From Novosphingobium barchaimii LL02 (GTDB lineage: Bacteria > Pseudomonadota > Alphaproteobacteria > Sphingomonadales > Sphingomonadaceae), in NCBI RefSeq assembly GCF_001046635.1, contig NZ_KQ130452.1:5001-69000 (forward strand): a stretch of 64,000 nucleotides of DNA. Direction: 5' to 3'. How positions within the stretch are numbered: the stretch's first letter is position 1; each line of letters starts with the position of its first letter. The notes beneath the pieces are model-generated. The model ran no database searches, was not told the DNA's origin, and worked only from the letters and a program-made list of their open reading frames with translations. The position numbers were made by a program, and so were the translations under genes. Of this stretch, positions 1-8,307 are shown one piece after another.

Positions 1-261
1 GGCCAGTACAACGATGCCGACCACCCATACGGAGTGAAGACGCTGTGGCAGTTGGTGGTCAATCGCATCAAGATGCAGGGTTTTATCACCTACGATTACC
101 AGCATGTCCTTGCGCAGGCGCAGTCCGAACTCGACGAATGGGTTGGACAGGGTAAGCTGCGCCCGCTTGCCAATGTGCGCGATGGTTTCGCAGCGCTTCC
201 GCAAGCTTTTATCGACCTGATGTCGGGCCGCACGGTCGGCAAGACGCTGGTGTGCATCTGA
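1..261 (+). CDS. MDR-family NADP-dependent oxidoreductase, C-terminal part
   Basis: Only the last 86 codons are present; the reading frame is open from base 1. The visible part resembles the C-terminal end of the medium-chain reductases at 6128 and 11619: a GFITYDY-like segment, then EWVGQGKLRP, then the terminal SGRTVGKTLVCI, matching the TGKNIGKVVV-type endings of those two. Such proteins reduce enones or related carbonyls using NADPH in the cytosol. It lies immediately upstream of a Rieske ferredoxin gene, separated by one base, so the two are probably co-transcribed. The substrate is unknown because the substrate-binding half is outside the window. Confidence 0.8.
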   Translation, partial: GQYNDADHPYGVKTLWQLVVNRIKMQGFITYDYQHVLAQAQSELDEWVGQGKLRPLANVRDGFAALPQAFIDLMSGRTVGKTLVCI

Positions 262-262
262 A

Positions 263-625
263 ATGAGTACGACCATGAGTGAGACCTTTCATCCCATCGT
301 TGCCGAGAGCGATTTTCCCGAGGACGGCAAGATTGCCATGCGGCTTGAAGGCTGGAGTGTACTGGTCGTGAAGACCGACGACGGCTTTCGCGCCGTCAAC
401 GACCGATGCACCCATCAGGCGGCGCTGCTTTCGCCGGGGCGTGTGCGGCGCGGTGCGATCATGTGCCCGCTGCACGGTGCGCGTTTCGAAGCCGCTACGG
501 GGCGATGCATCGGCGGGGCTTATGCAGACCTGCGTGTATTTCCATTGCGTATCGAGAATGGCATTATCGAGGTCTCCGTGCCGGATGCAGCGCCAGGGCC
601 GGACGAGCGACCGGTTGGGGTTTAA
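263..625 (+). CDS. Rieske-type [2Fe-2S] ferredoxin
   Basis: A 120-residue single-domain Rieske protein. The ligands are visible as C49-x-H51 (CTHQ) and C68-x2-H71 (CPLHG), the standard spacing for a Rieske cluster. Single-domain Rieske ferredoxins shuttle electrons from a reductase to a ring-hydroxylating oxygenase. Two oxygenase alpha subunits lie downstream (16998 and 22929), making it a plausible electron donor, but no ferredoxin reductase is seen in the window. The start codon follows the preceding stop by one base; a second in-frame ATG at 275 is an alternative start. Confidence 0.88.
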   Translation: MSTTMSETFHPIVAESDFPEDGKIAMRLEGWSVLVVKTDDGFRAVNDRCTHQAALLSPGRVRRGAIMCPLHGARFEAATGRCIGGAYADLRVFPLRIENGIIEVSVPDAAPGPDERPVGV

Positions 626-710
626 CCGACTTTCCGCCTGCCATAAGGCATAGGTTTCAGCGCGGCCGTCAGGCTTTAGCATTCCCGTCAAACACTGGGA
701 GAATGCCAAG

Positions 711-1139
711 ATGCCTTACACCGGCCCGTTCGAAGATCGCCTAGCCATTCGCGAATTGCTTGAGATTTACGCTGACGCGGTGACGCGCTGTGACGCAGTT
801 TCCTGGGGAGCAACCTGGGCACAGGACGCCGAGTGGTCGCTGCCCGACTATCCCGAGATCGGCACCACAAAGGGCCGCGAGGCGATTGTCGGCATGTGGG
901 TAGAGGCAATGAAGGCCTATCCCGGCATCATGTTCGAGGCGTGGCCCGGCTCGATCGAGGTGGACGGGACAAGTGCGGTGATGCGCAGCTATACTTCAGA
1001 GGTTTACGACCAGGAAGGCGTGACCATGCGGGACCGGGGTGTCTACGAGGACACCTGCGTCAAGCTCGACGGCAAGTGGCACTTCAAGAGTCGCTCGTTC
1101 CGCAATATTCATCGGCAGCACGCAGCCAAGGGTCTCTGA
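711..1139 (+). CDS. SnoaL/NTF2-like domain protein
   Basis: A 142-residue protein with the look of the NTF2/SnoaL cone fold: an N-terminal helix (RLAIRELLEIYADAVTRCD), then a WAQDAEWSLPDY strand and a C-terminal SRSFRNIHRQH segment. These folds include small isomerases, hydratases and beta subunits of ring-hydroxylating dioxygenases. Because a Rieske ferredoxin lies just upstream, an accessory role in ring oxidation is possible, but the sequence does not decide between enzyme and structural roles. An 85-bp gap separates it from the ferredoxin gene. Confidence 0.72.
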   Translation: MPYTGPFEDRLAIRELLEIYADAVTRCDAVSWGATWAQDAEWSLPDYPEIGTTKGREAIVGMWVEAMKAYPGIMFEAWPGSIEVDGTSAVMRSYTSEVYDQEGVTMRDRGVYEDTCVKLDGKWHFKSRSFRNIHRQHAAKGL

Positions 1140-1148
1140 AACCAAAGA

Positions 1149-1177
1149 CGTCGTCCCGGACATGATCCGGGACGACG
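1149..1177. repeat. REP-like hairpin between convergent genes
   Basis: Perfect 12-bp arms (CGTCGTCCCGGA and its complement) flank a 5-base loop between two convergent genes. Related hairpins occur near 25151 and 58177. It may terminate transcription in both directions, although no clear T-run follows. Confidence 0.75.
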
Positions 1178-1184
1178 GTTCAAT

Positions 1185-3275
1185 TCACCAAAGTTTCACG
1201 CGTTTTTCCGGCGGCAGGTAGAGTGCATCGCCCGGCGTCACGTTAAAGGCCTTGTACCAGGCGTCCACGTTGCGCACAGTCAGTGTGCGGTACTGGCCCG
1301 GTGCATGGGCATTGCCGATTACCTGACGTCGCAGCGCGCCCTCGCGATCCTTGCTGGCCCAGCTCTGCGCATAGGCGATGAAGAAGCGCTGGTCGCCTGT
1401 GTAGCCGCCGACCACGGGCAGTTCCTTGCCGCCAAGCGCTTCGCGGTAGGCGTCATAGGCGGCAACCAGGCCGGCGACGTCGGCGCCGTTTTCACCCAGT
1501 TCCAGTTTGCCGTTGAGGTGCAGATCGGGGAAGGGCGCATAGGCATCGAACTGGGCGACGAGCGCCTGGCTCTGCGTTTCGAAGTGGGCAAGATCATCGG
1601 CGGTCCACCAGTTGCGCAGCGTGCCGGTGGCGTCGACCGCCGCCCCGCTGGAATCGAAGCTGTGGCTGATTTCGTGGCCGATGACCGCACCGATCGCACC
1701 GTAATTGGCGGCGAGGTCTGCGGCGGGGTCGAAGAACGGCTTCTGCAGGATTGCGGCGGGGAAGTTGAGCGCGTTCTGCACCGGCAGGTTCACGGCGTTG
1801 ACCAGTTGCGGGTTCATCCACCATTCGCCGCGGTCCTGCGGTTTGCCGAGTTTCGCCAGTTGCTGCAGCGTCTTGCCCCGGATCGCCGCCATGCGGTTGG
1901 CGTATGCCTGGCCGGGCTTGATCGTGACCATCGAATAGTCGAGCCAGGTGTCGGGGTAGCCCACACTGACGACCATGCCGTCCAGCTTGGCGCGCGCTTC
2001 CTTGCGCGTGGCCGGCGACATCCAGTCCAGCGCGTCGACGCGGCGGGCGAAGGCGTGTTTGATGTGGGTCGCCATTTCCTCGACCTGATGCTTGGCTGAG
2101 GGCGGGAAATAGGCTTCGACGTAAAGCTTGCCCAGCGCATTGCCGAGGTCTGCGTTCACCGAGGAAAGGGCTCGTTTTTCGCGCGTGCGCTGCTGCGGCG
2201 TGCCCGACAGCGCGGTGTCGAAAAAGGCGAAATGCAGCGCGTCGATCCTTGTGGGCAGCACGTCGGTGTTGGCGTTGATGCGGTGGAAGGCGAGCCAGTC
2301 CTTCCAGGCGTCCAGCGGCTCGGACGCGACCAGCGCGGCGATGCCAGTCACCGACGAAGGGCTGTAGACATCGAACGACTGCTGGCGCGGCATCCGGGCG
2401 GCGGTCAGGTAAGCGTCCCAGTCCATGCCCGGCGCGTTCTTAGCGAAGTCAGCCCGCGTCCATAGCGTGCCTCCGGCAGTGAAGTCGGCGACATCGGCCT
2501 TGCTGGCGTGGGCCTTGGCGATCTTCGTTTCCAGATCGAGGATGCGGCCTGCGCGGACCTCTGGCTGGTCGATGCCGGAGAGGCGCAGCAGGTTGGCGAC
2601 ATAGGCCTTGTACTGGCCGCGCAGAGTAACCATCCGCGCCTCATTCGAGATGTAGTATTCACGGTCGGGCAAGCCGAGGCCGCCTTGGAAAAGGTAGGGC
2701 ACGACCTCGTCGCTCTTGAGGGCCTTGGTGATGAACAGGCCGAACAGGTTCTCCGTCGCCATGTCGTTGTTGTTGTTGAACAGGTCGAGGTCGCTCTCGG
2801 TCTGGTCTCCCAGTACGCGGACGAGCTGCGCCTGGTCGGCGATGGCGGCGAAGCGCGAGAGATCGGCTTTCAGCGGGCCCAGACCGACCTTGTCGATCGC
2901 GGCGGTGTCCATGTAGGCGCGCCAGTAGTCGGCCACGCGGGCCTTGTCCGTACCCGCGGCCGGTTTCGCGGCAAGAATGCCGGAAATCAGCTGCATCTGC
3001 TGGCGCTCGGTCTCATCGGCGGCGACGGTGTGTGAGCCGATGCGGCTGCGGTCCTCGGGGATATTCGCCCGCGCGAGCCAGGTGCCGTTGGAGAACAGGT
3101 AAAATTCGTCGCCCGGCTTTATGGACTTGTCCATCGCTGCTTCGTCAATGCCGGTAGCTGCGGTCTGCGTGGCTGCCATCGGCGTGGCTGCCTTTGGCGT
3201 GGGATCGGCGGCGGCGATAGTGAGAGGCGCGGCGGCTGTCAGCATCAGCGCAGTCAGCAGGCGGGTGGTGTGCAT
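1185..3275 (-). CDS. M13 family zinc metallopeptidase (neprilysin-like)
   Basis: A 696-residue protein starting with a signal peptide (MHTTRLLTALMLTAAAPLTIAAA), so it is probably exported to the periplasm. The zinc motif HEISH is at residues 534-538, followed by the ENGAD motif carrying the third zinc ligand, and preceded by the NAVNLP substrate-binding segment. The C-terminus ends in KLW, like the RxW ending of the family. M13 peptidases cleave oligopeptides. The ATG at 3275 was chosen over upstream codons because it directly begins the signal peptide. The gene is convergent with the SnoaL-like gene and appears monocistronic. Confidence 0.93.
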   Translation of the reverse strand: MHTTRLLTALMLTAAAPLTIAAADPTPKAATPMAATQTAATGIDEAAMDKSIKPGDEFYLFSNGTWLARANIPEDRSRIGSHTVAADETERQQMQLISGILAAKPAAGTDKARVADYWRAYMDTAAIDKVGLGPLKADLSRFAAIADQAQLVRVLGDQTESDLDLFNNNNDMATENLFGLFITKALKSDEVVPYLFQGGLGLPDREYYISNEARMVTLRGQYKAYVANLLRLSGIDQPEVRAGRILDLETKIAKAHASKADVADFTAGGTLWTRADFAKNAPGMDWDAYLTAARMPRQQSFDVYSPSSVTGIAALVASEPLDAWKDWLAFHRINANTDVLPTRIDALHFAFFDTALSGTPQQRTREKRALSSVNADLGNALGKLYVEAYFPPSAKHQVEEMATHIKHAFARRVDALDWMSPATRKEARAKLDGMVVSVGYPDTWLDYSMVTIKPGQAYANRMAAIRGKTLQQLAKLGKPQDRGEWWMNPQLVNAVNLPVQNALNFPAAILQKPFFDPAADLAANYGAIGAVIGHEISHSFDSSGAAVDATGTLRNWWTADDLAHFETQSQALVAQFDAYAPFPDLHLNGKLELGENGADVAGLVAAYDAYREALGGKELPVVGGYTGDQRFFIAYAQSWASKDREGALRRQVIGNAHAPGQYRTLTVRNVDAWYKAFNVTPGDALYLPPEKRVKLW

Positions 3276-3452
3276 CGGGCAATATCCTCTGGCGGCAGGG
3301 GGACAACGCATGGAGGCCCGCGCCGGGTTCATGGACTTTGGCCTAGCCGCTCTTCCAGCTCGGGCCAACCGATGCACGTGACAAAATTACGTGGCCGCGT
3401 AATAAATATTCGGCTGTGGCAGCAGCTCCGCAGCGGTGGGATAAGCAAAAAG

Positions 3453-3480
3453 GAAGGCGGAGCCCTTGGGCCCCGCCTTC
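3453..3480 (-). terminator. Intrinsic terminator of the first TonB receptor gene
   Basis: A 13-bp stem with one mismatch and a very short loop lies just downstream of the receptor stop at 3510. Read on the minus strand it is followed by CCTTTTTG, a T-run typical of Rho-independent terminators. Confidence 0.8.
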
Positions 3481-3509
3481 TTCGCCTAAATTACCCGAAG
3501 TTCTTCGGC

Positions 3510-5972
3510 TTAGAAGCGCTTGGTCACTTCCACCATGACGGTGCGGGGCAGGGTGCCGAAGCCGAGCTGGTCAGCCTTGAGCCCGCCCACGGTGCCGGTG
3601 CCGCCGCCCGTCGAGGGACCGTCGACCACGCCGGTGACGTAGAACTGGTTGGTCAGGTTCTTGCCGATCAGGGCAAGCTGCCAGTTGTCGTCCTCGGCGC
3701 CGAAGCGAATGCCGGCGTCGATCGTCACGTATTTGCTCTGGCGCGACAGTGGATTGCCGAAGCCGGATGCGAGGTAGCTGGCCGAATACTTGGAGTCGAT
3801 GTTCAGGCCGAGCTTGTTGGCGGAACCGATCGACACTTCGTAGTTGATGCCGAGGTTGCCCGTCCACTTGGGCGCAACCGAAAGCTGCTCGCCGGAAAGG
3901 TCCTGACGGCTGTTGCCGGACAGGTTGCAGCCTTCGCCCGGGGTCTGGCCTGCAAAGCACGGTGCCAGCGGGAAGTCGGTGTAGCGCGCCTTGTCGTAGT
4001 TGATCGAACCGTGGATGTCGAACCCGGGGATGCCATTCGGAGCGAACTGCCATTCCACTTCGACGCCCTTGGTGCGCGCATCGGCGGTGAGCGTCTGGAA
4101 CGCGAAGATCGGAGAGTTGAAGAAGTCGACCTGCAGGTTCGAATACTTGTAGTTGAACGCCGTGACGTTGAAACGCAGCTGGTTCGACAGCACGGTCGAC
4201 TTGAAGCCCAGCTCAAAGCCCTGTGCCTTCTCGGGATCGAAGGTGAGATCGGCGCTGGGATCGGACGAGAGCTTAGAGTTGATGCCGCCGTTCGAGAAAC
4301 CACCCGACTTGTAGGCGGTCTTGAACGCGCCGTAGACCATGAGGTCGGGTGTGACCTTCCAGGTCAGCGTGGCTTCAGGCGACCAGTTCTGGAAGTGCTG
4401 GCGGGCGGTTACCTCGCCCAGGCCGTCGGGATCGTTCTGGTCGCGGAAGACGCTGGTTAACAGCGGGTTGTTGTAGGGCTGGGTGAAGAAGCTGTTCTTC
4501 GTCTCGTCCGAATAGCGCACGCCGGCGGCCAGTTCGAGGTTCGACAGGATCTTGTACGTCGCTTGGCCGAAGACGGCCATGGTCTCGCCCTTGGTGAAGC
4601 TGTTCTTGGCGGTAGTGACGTACTGGAAGCCATCGGGGGCCGCCGAGTTCGAGACACCGCCGGTCAGAACGAACTGGTCAAAATCACGCTGGGTCTTCTG
4701 GTAGAGCATGCCCACCATCATGTTGAACGGCCCGTCGAACTGCGTCAGCGCGCGCAGTTCCTGGCTGAACGCTTTCCACGACGAGTTCTCGGTGGCCCAG
4801 GTCGGGCCGATGCCGTTCTCGCTGCCGGCCGACTGGAAATCGCAGGCGCAGGCCCAGCGGTTGTTGTTCCACTGGTAGTTGGTGACCGACGATACCTGCA
4901 GCAGATCGGCGTCATAGGTCACGTTGAGGGTGCCGCCGGCCGAGCGGTACTTGTTGTACAGCGAGCCGTCCTTCTTGGCGTAAGGATAGTTGGCCGCGAT
5001 GTCGGCCGGCATGTTGTTCTGGTGGCTGACGAAGTCCTTGCCGCAGGCATAGCCGTTGAGCTGCGAAGTCTCGCCGTTACCGCAGCGGAACGCCACGTAG
5101 TTCCACGAGGAGTTGTTGACCGTGCTCACGTCCATGGTGCCCTTGAGGTTCACGGTCAGGCGGTCGGTCGGCTCCCACTTCAAGGTGGCGCGGGCGAGGA
5201 ATTCCTCTTCGCCGGGGGCCTTGCGCTTGGCAGGCTCGGCGGTGTGCGTGGTGAAGGCGCCGGTGGCGGAATCAAGCTCGGTATAGTTGATGGTGTCGGC
5301 TTCGTTGCGATAATAGCCGCCGTCCATCTTCGTATATCGCGCCGCGAGGCGGAAGCCGAGAGTATCGGTCAGCGGCATCGAGGCATAGCCTTCGAGGCGG
5401 TACTGCTGGCTCTTGAACTCGTAGCCGCCCTTTATCATGAATTCGGGCTTGTCGGTCGGGTCGGCGGTGGAGATCGAGATCACGCCGGCGGTCGCGTTCT
5501 TGCCGAAGAACAGGGCCTGCGGGCCCTTGAGCACTTCAACGCGGGCAAGGTCGAAGAAGCCTTCCTGGATGACGCGGCCCTGACCGTAATAGGCACCGTC
5601 GACGACGACCGCGACCGACTGCTCGATGCCGATCGAGGTCGAGGAAGAACCGATGCCGCGAAGCGTCAGCTGGGCGCCCGAGCCGTTGGACGCGCGGCCG
5701 ACGCTGAACTGCGGGGCGATGGCGGTGATCTTCTCGACGCTGGTGACGTCGCGGTTGATGATCTGCTCGGCCGAGATGGCGGTGACGGCGACCGGCACGT
5801 CCTGCGCCGTTTCCTGGCGTTTGCGGGCGGTGACGATAATATCGTTGAGGCCGCCAGTCTGGGCCGACTGCTCGGCGCCGTCGTCCTTGGCATCTTGTGC
5901 GATCGCGGGCGCGGCGCTCACGGCAATGCCGAGCACGGTCGATGCGAGCAGGACGGATTTGGTGAAACGCAT
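3510..5972 (-). CDS. TonB-dependent outer-membrane receptor
   Basis: An 820-residue receptor. Signal peptide residues 1-26 end in APAIAQ. A TonB-box-like stretch (DIIVTARKR) near residue 44 precedes a plug domain (DVPVAVTAISAEQI), and the rest is a beta-barrel ending in a terminal phenylalanine (VTKRF), the outer-membrane insertion signal. This sphingomonad-type subfamily imports substrates larger or more hydrophobic than porins pass, not only siderophores. It is divergent from a medium-chain reductase across a 155-bp gap that contains a perfect 36-bp palindrome. The ligand is unknown; uptake of the substrate degraded by the neighbouring genes is inferred. Confidence 0.95.
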   Translation of the reverse strand: MRFTKSVLLASTVLGIAVSAAPAIAQDAKDDGAEQSAQTGGLNDIIVTARKRQETAQDVPVAVTAISAEQIINRDVTSVEKITAIAPQFSVGRASNGSGAQLTLRGIGSSSTSIGIEQSVAVVVDGAYYGQGRVIQEGFFDLARVEVLKGPQALFFGKNATAGVISISTADPTDKPEFMIKGGYEFKSQQYRLEGYASMPLTDTLGFRLAARYTKMDGGYYRNEADTINYTELDSATGAFTTHTAEPAKRKAPGEEEFLARATLKWEPTDRLTVNLKGTMDVSTVNNSSWNYVAFRCGNGETSQLNGYACGKDFVSHQNNMPADIAANYPYAKKDGSLYNKYRSAGGTLNVTYDADLLQVSSVTNYQWNNNRWACACDFQSAGSENGIGPTWATENSSWKAFSQELRALTQFDGPFNMMVGMLYQKTQRDFDQFVLTGGVSNSAAPDGFQYVTTAKNSFTKGETMAVFGQATYKILSNLELAAGVRYSDETKNSFFTQPYNNPLLTSVFRDQNDPDGLGEVTARQHFQNWSPEATLTWKVTPDLMVYGAFKTAYKSGGFSNGGINSKLSSDPSADLTFDPEKAQGFELGFKSTVLSNQLRFNVTAFNYKYSNLQVDFFNSPIFAFQTLTADARTKGVEVEWQFAPNGIPGFDIHGSINYDKARYTDFPLAPCFAGQTPGEGCNLSGNSRQDLSGEQLSVAPKWTGNLGINYEVSIGSANKLGLNIDSKYSASYLASGFGNPLSRQSKYVTIDAGIRFGAEDDNWQLALIGKNLTNQFYVTGVVDGPSTGGGTGTVGGLKADQLGFGTLPRTVMVEVTKRF

Positions 5973-6043
5973 TTCAGAGGCCTCCCATGTAATTTTGTAA
6001 TCGTTATTTTTTGCTGCCTAGACCGGCGCGGGTTCGGGTGCGT

Positions 6044-6079
6044 CCTGTTCAAACGGATAGGCCTATCCGTTTGAACAGG
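6044..6079. repeat. Perfect 36-bp palindrome in a divergent promoter
   Basis: The left half is CCTGTTCAAACGGATAGG and the right half is its exact reverse complement, with no spacer. It lies between the receptor start at 5972 and the reductase start at 6128. It could be an operator for a dimeric or tetrameric regulator, or a cruciform or RNA hairpin in the reductase leader. The structure is certain; the role is inferred. Confidence 0.85.
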
Positions 6080-6127
6080 TGGCGGGTGGACGCAGGCGGG
6101 CAAGGGTCCGCCGCGAGGAGACCTGAA

Positions 6128-7135
6128 TTGACCGTTTGTCGTTACTGGCGATTGGATCGCCATCCCCAAGGCAACACTGATTTTTCGCGATTTTTAAGCC
6201 TGCAGGAGGAGCAGTGCGCTGCCCTTGCCGAAGGCGAGGTGCGCATCGCGGTGCAATGGCTGTCGATGGATGCCGGCACCCGCATGTGGATGAGCCCGCG
6301 CACCGATGGCTATCAGCCGCCGCTGCCGCTGGGTTCCAAGATGGTCGGCCTAGTGCTGGGCCGGGTGATCGACAGCGCGGATGTGGCTTATCCGGTCGGC
6401 GCACTGGTGCGCGGCTTCGGGCAATGGGCGGATGTGGCGACCGTGGTGCCGGCGTTGACCGGGCTGGAAGTGGTGGACGAAACCGTTGCCGATCCGCGCC
6501 AGCACTTTGGCGCGCTGGGCATGAATGCCTGGACCGCCTACGTCGGCGTCAAGGAAGTGGCGGCGGTCAAGGCGGGCGAATGGCTGGTGGTTTCCGCCGC
6601 AGCCGGGGCGACCGGCAGCATCGCCTGCCAGGTCGGCAAGAATCTGGGCGCCAAAGTTGTCGGTATTGCCGGGGGGGGCGACAAGTGCCGCTTCCTGACC
6701 GAGGAGATCGGCGTCGACATGGCGATCGACTACCGGGGCGATGATGTCGCCGCGCGGCTTGCCGAAGTGCCGGGCGGGATCAATGCCTTCTTCGACAATG
6801 TCGGCGGTCCGATCCTGGACGCGGTGCTGGGCAATATGGCGCATTACGGCCGCGTCGCGGTGTGCGGAATGATCGCCGGATATGACAACGACGCGCCGAT
6901 GGCCGGACCGGCGCAGTTCGATCAGGTCCTGATGCGGCGGCTCAGGATCGAGGGTTTCTTCATCCCCGATTTCCTCGAACGCGGGGCCGAATTCATGCCC
7001 CAGCTTCGCGAATGGCTGGATGACGGCAAGCTCTCGGTTCGTTTCGACGAGACCGGCGGCCTGGAAAACGTGCTGACCGCATACGAGCGAATGCTGACCG
7101 GCAAGAACATCGGCAAGGTCGTGGTCAGGCTGTAA
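6128..7135 (+). CDS. MDR-family NADP-dependent oxidoreductase (TTG start)
   Basis: A 335-residue zinc-independent medium-chain reductase of the alkenal/prostaglandin reductase type. The N-terminal domain has AVQWLSMDAGTRMWM, the counterpart of the family's LSLDPAMRGWM. The nucleotide-binding segment AAAGATGSIACQVGKNLGAKVVGIAGG follows, and the protein ends in TGKNIGKVVV. No ATG fits the family's usual N-terminus. A TTG at 6128 sits 7 bases after a GAGGAG ribosome binding site and yields a start (M)TVCRYWRLDRHPQG that matches relatives. It probably reduces an activated C=C bond in the local pathway. It is divergent from the receptor gene. Confidence 0.88.
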   Translation: MTVCRYWRLDRHPQGNTDFSRFLSLQEEQCAALAEGEVRIAVQWLSMDAGTRMWMSPRTDGYQPPLPLGSKMVGLVLGRVIDSADVAYPVGALVRGFGQWADVATVVPALTGLEVVDETVADPRQHFGALGMNAWTAYVGVKEVAAVKAGEWLVVSAAAGATGSIACQVGKNLGAKVVGIAGGGDKCRFLTEEIGVDMAIDYRGDDVAARLAEVPGGINAFFDNVGGPILDAVLGNMAHYGRVAVCGMIAGYDNDAPMAGPAQFDQVLMRRLRIEGFFIPDFLERGAEFMPQLREWLDDGKLSVRFDETGGLENVLTAYERMLTGKNIGKVVVRL

Positions 7136-7166
7136 TGCCGATCATCCGCCACCGCGCAGGGGGCGC

Positions 7167-7376
7167 TTATTTGGTGGAGTATTCGCCGGGCTTGGCTTTA
7201 AAGTTCTCCTGCGCGAATGCCCGGGCGGCATTTGCGGTCTTGAACAACTCGTCTTGCAGCGTAGCCGTAACCAGCGGATAGCCCTGAGAATTATATCGAG
7301 TGGTTCTCACGGTGAGGCGAAAATGGCCTTCCGCGTCCTTTTTGATAAGGAACGGGCGAGAGCTGGGGTCAGTCAT
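7167..7376 (-). CDS. Small hypothetical protein, 69 aa
   Basis: A short basic protein without a signal peptide or membrane segment. It contains an FRLTVRTTRYNSQGYPLVTATLQDELFKTANAARAFAQENF stretch that looks like two or three strands followed by a helix. I do not recognise a family. It is convergent with the reductase upstream and followed on the same strand by a cold-shock gene. Codon use resembles the neighbours, so a real gene is likely. Confidence 0.55.
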   Translation of the reverse strand: MTDPSSRPFLIKKDAEGHFRLTVRTTRYNSQGYPLVTATLQDELFKTANAARAFAQENFKAKPGEYSTK

Positions 7377-7462
7377 GGATGATGTTCTCGTTCAACAGTG
7401 CGGGCCAAGGGGCGAGTAAAGCGGTGCGGATGTTCTGGAACACCCGCACTCACACTTAATCT

Positions 7463-7669
7463 TCAGGCCGGCTGAAGATTGACGGCCGAGGTCTTGCCGC
7501 GCCTGTCGGTTTCCAGTTCATAGGAAACGCGCTGGTCCTTGCTGAGGGTGTCCATGCCGGCACGCTCGACGGCCGAGATGTGAACGAAGGCGTCGTCGCC
7601 GCCGGTCTCAGGCGCAATGAAGCCATAACCCTTGTCGGCGTTGAAGAATTTCACGGTTCCAGTAGTCAT
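7463..7669 (-). CDS. CspA-family cold-shock protein
   Basis: A 68-residue single-domain cold-shock protein that binds single-stranded RNA or DNA. The RNP1-like motif KGYGFIAP and the RNP2-like DAFVHISAV are both present after the opening TGTVKFFN. It acts as an RNA chaperone in the cytoplasm. The ATG at 7669 follows an AAAGGAT ribosome binding site; longer in-frame extensions upstream do not resemble the family and probably form the long 5' leader common in cold-shock mRNAs. Confidence 0.93.
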   Translation of the reverse strand: MTTGTVKFFNADKGYGFIAPETGGDDAFVHISAVERAGMDTLSKDQRVSYELETDRRGKTSAVNLQPA

Positions 7670-7901
7670 ATCGGTATCCTTTGTCCGACGCATAACGGCA
7701 TGCGCCATCGCGGCACATTCCGGCTTCATGAGGCTCGTAAGGGACAAAGGTGGCAGCTTGGCTGCCCGATGGTCCGTCGCACGCGACGTCAGCAGAGGGT
7801 GCCGTAGGCTGTATTTGCGCAAAATGCAATTATTGGGTGGGCCCGCCTCGACATTCTGGAAGCGCGGGGCCGGAAGCGGGGCAGCAGTGGCCCTCGCATC
7901 G

Positions 7902-8243
7902 CTATCCGGCGGCGGTCAGCTTCGCCAGCCAGGCCTGGGCCTGCTTGGGCTCGCCCACGGACTGGGCGTCGACAGGCCCGCGTGAGGCGAGGAACTGCTG
8001 ATGCAGTTCGAACGGCTCCATAAACAGCTGTTCGCGCGCGGCGTCGATTTCCTCGCCTAGTTCGGTGAGCGCCTCGATGGTGGGCGCGGCGGCGGCGCGG
8101 GCCGCGCGGTCCGCGTTGTGGCCGAACAGGCCCCACTTGCCCGAAGCGGTTACGCGCAGGGCTGCGATCAGTGCCGCAAGGTAGTCTTCTTCAAGGCTTG
8201 CCCGAAGAGTGTCCAGTCGTTCGAGACGGTCCGCTTTTGCCAT
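7902..8243 (-). CDS. Conserved hypothetical protein, 113 aa
   Basis: A mostly helical soluble protein with no signal peptide. Notable segments are LEEDYLAALIAALRVTASGKWGLFGHNADR and an acidic helix ELGEEIDAAREQLFMEPFELHQQFLASRG. I recognise no named domain. It sits between the cold-shock gene and the short-chain dehydrogenase on the same strand, and is not obviously part of the catabolic region. Confidence 0.65.
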   Translation of the reverse strand: MAKADRLERLDTLRASLEEDYLAALIAALRVTASGKWGLFGHNADRAARAAAAPTIEALTELGEEIDAAREQLFMEPFELHQQFLASRGPVDAQSVGEPKQAQAWLAKLTAAG

Positions 8244-8307
8244 AGACTGCGTGCCCTATACCGCTACCGGGGCGCTCGCAAGCCGCCGCACCCCGGTGCT
8301 CGGCACA

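Noticed and set aside
4563-6074. 503-codon frame antisense to the first TonB receptor
   Set aside because: Low-complexity Val/Arg/Gly-rich translation without motifs, opposite a clear receptor gene.
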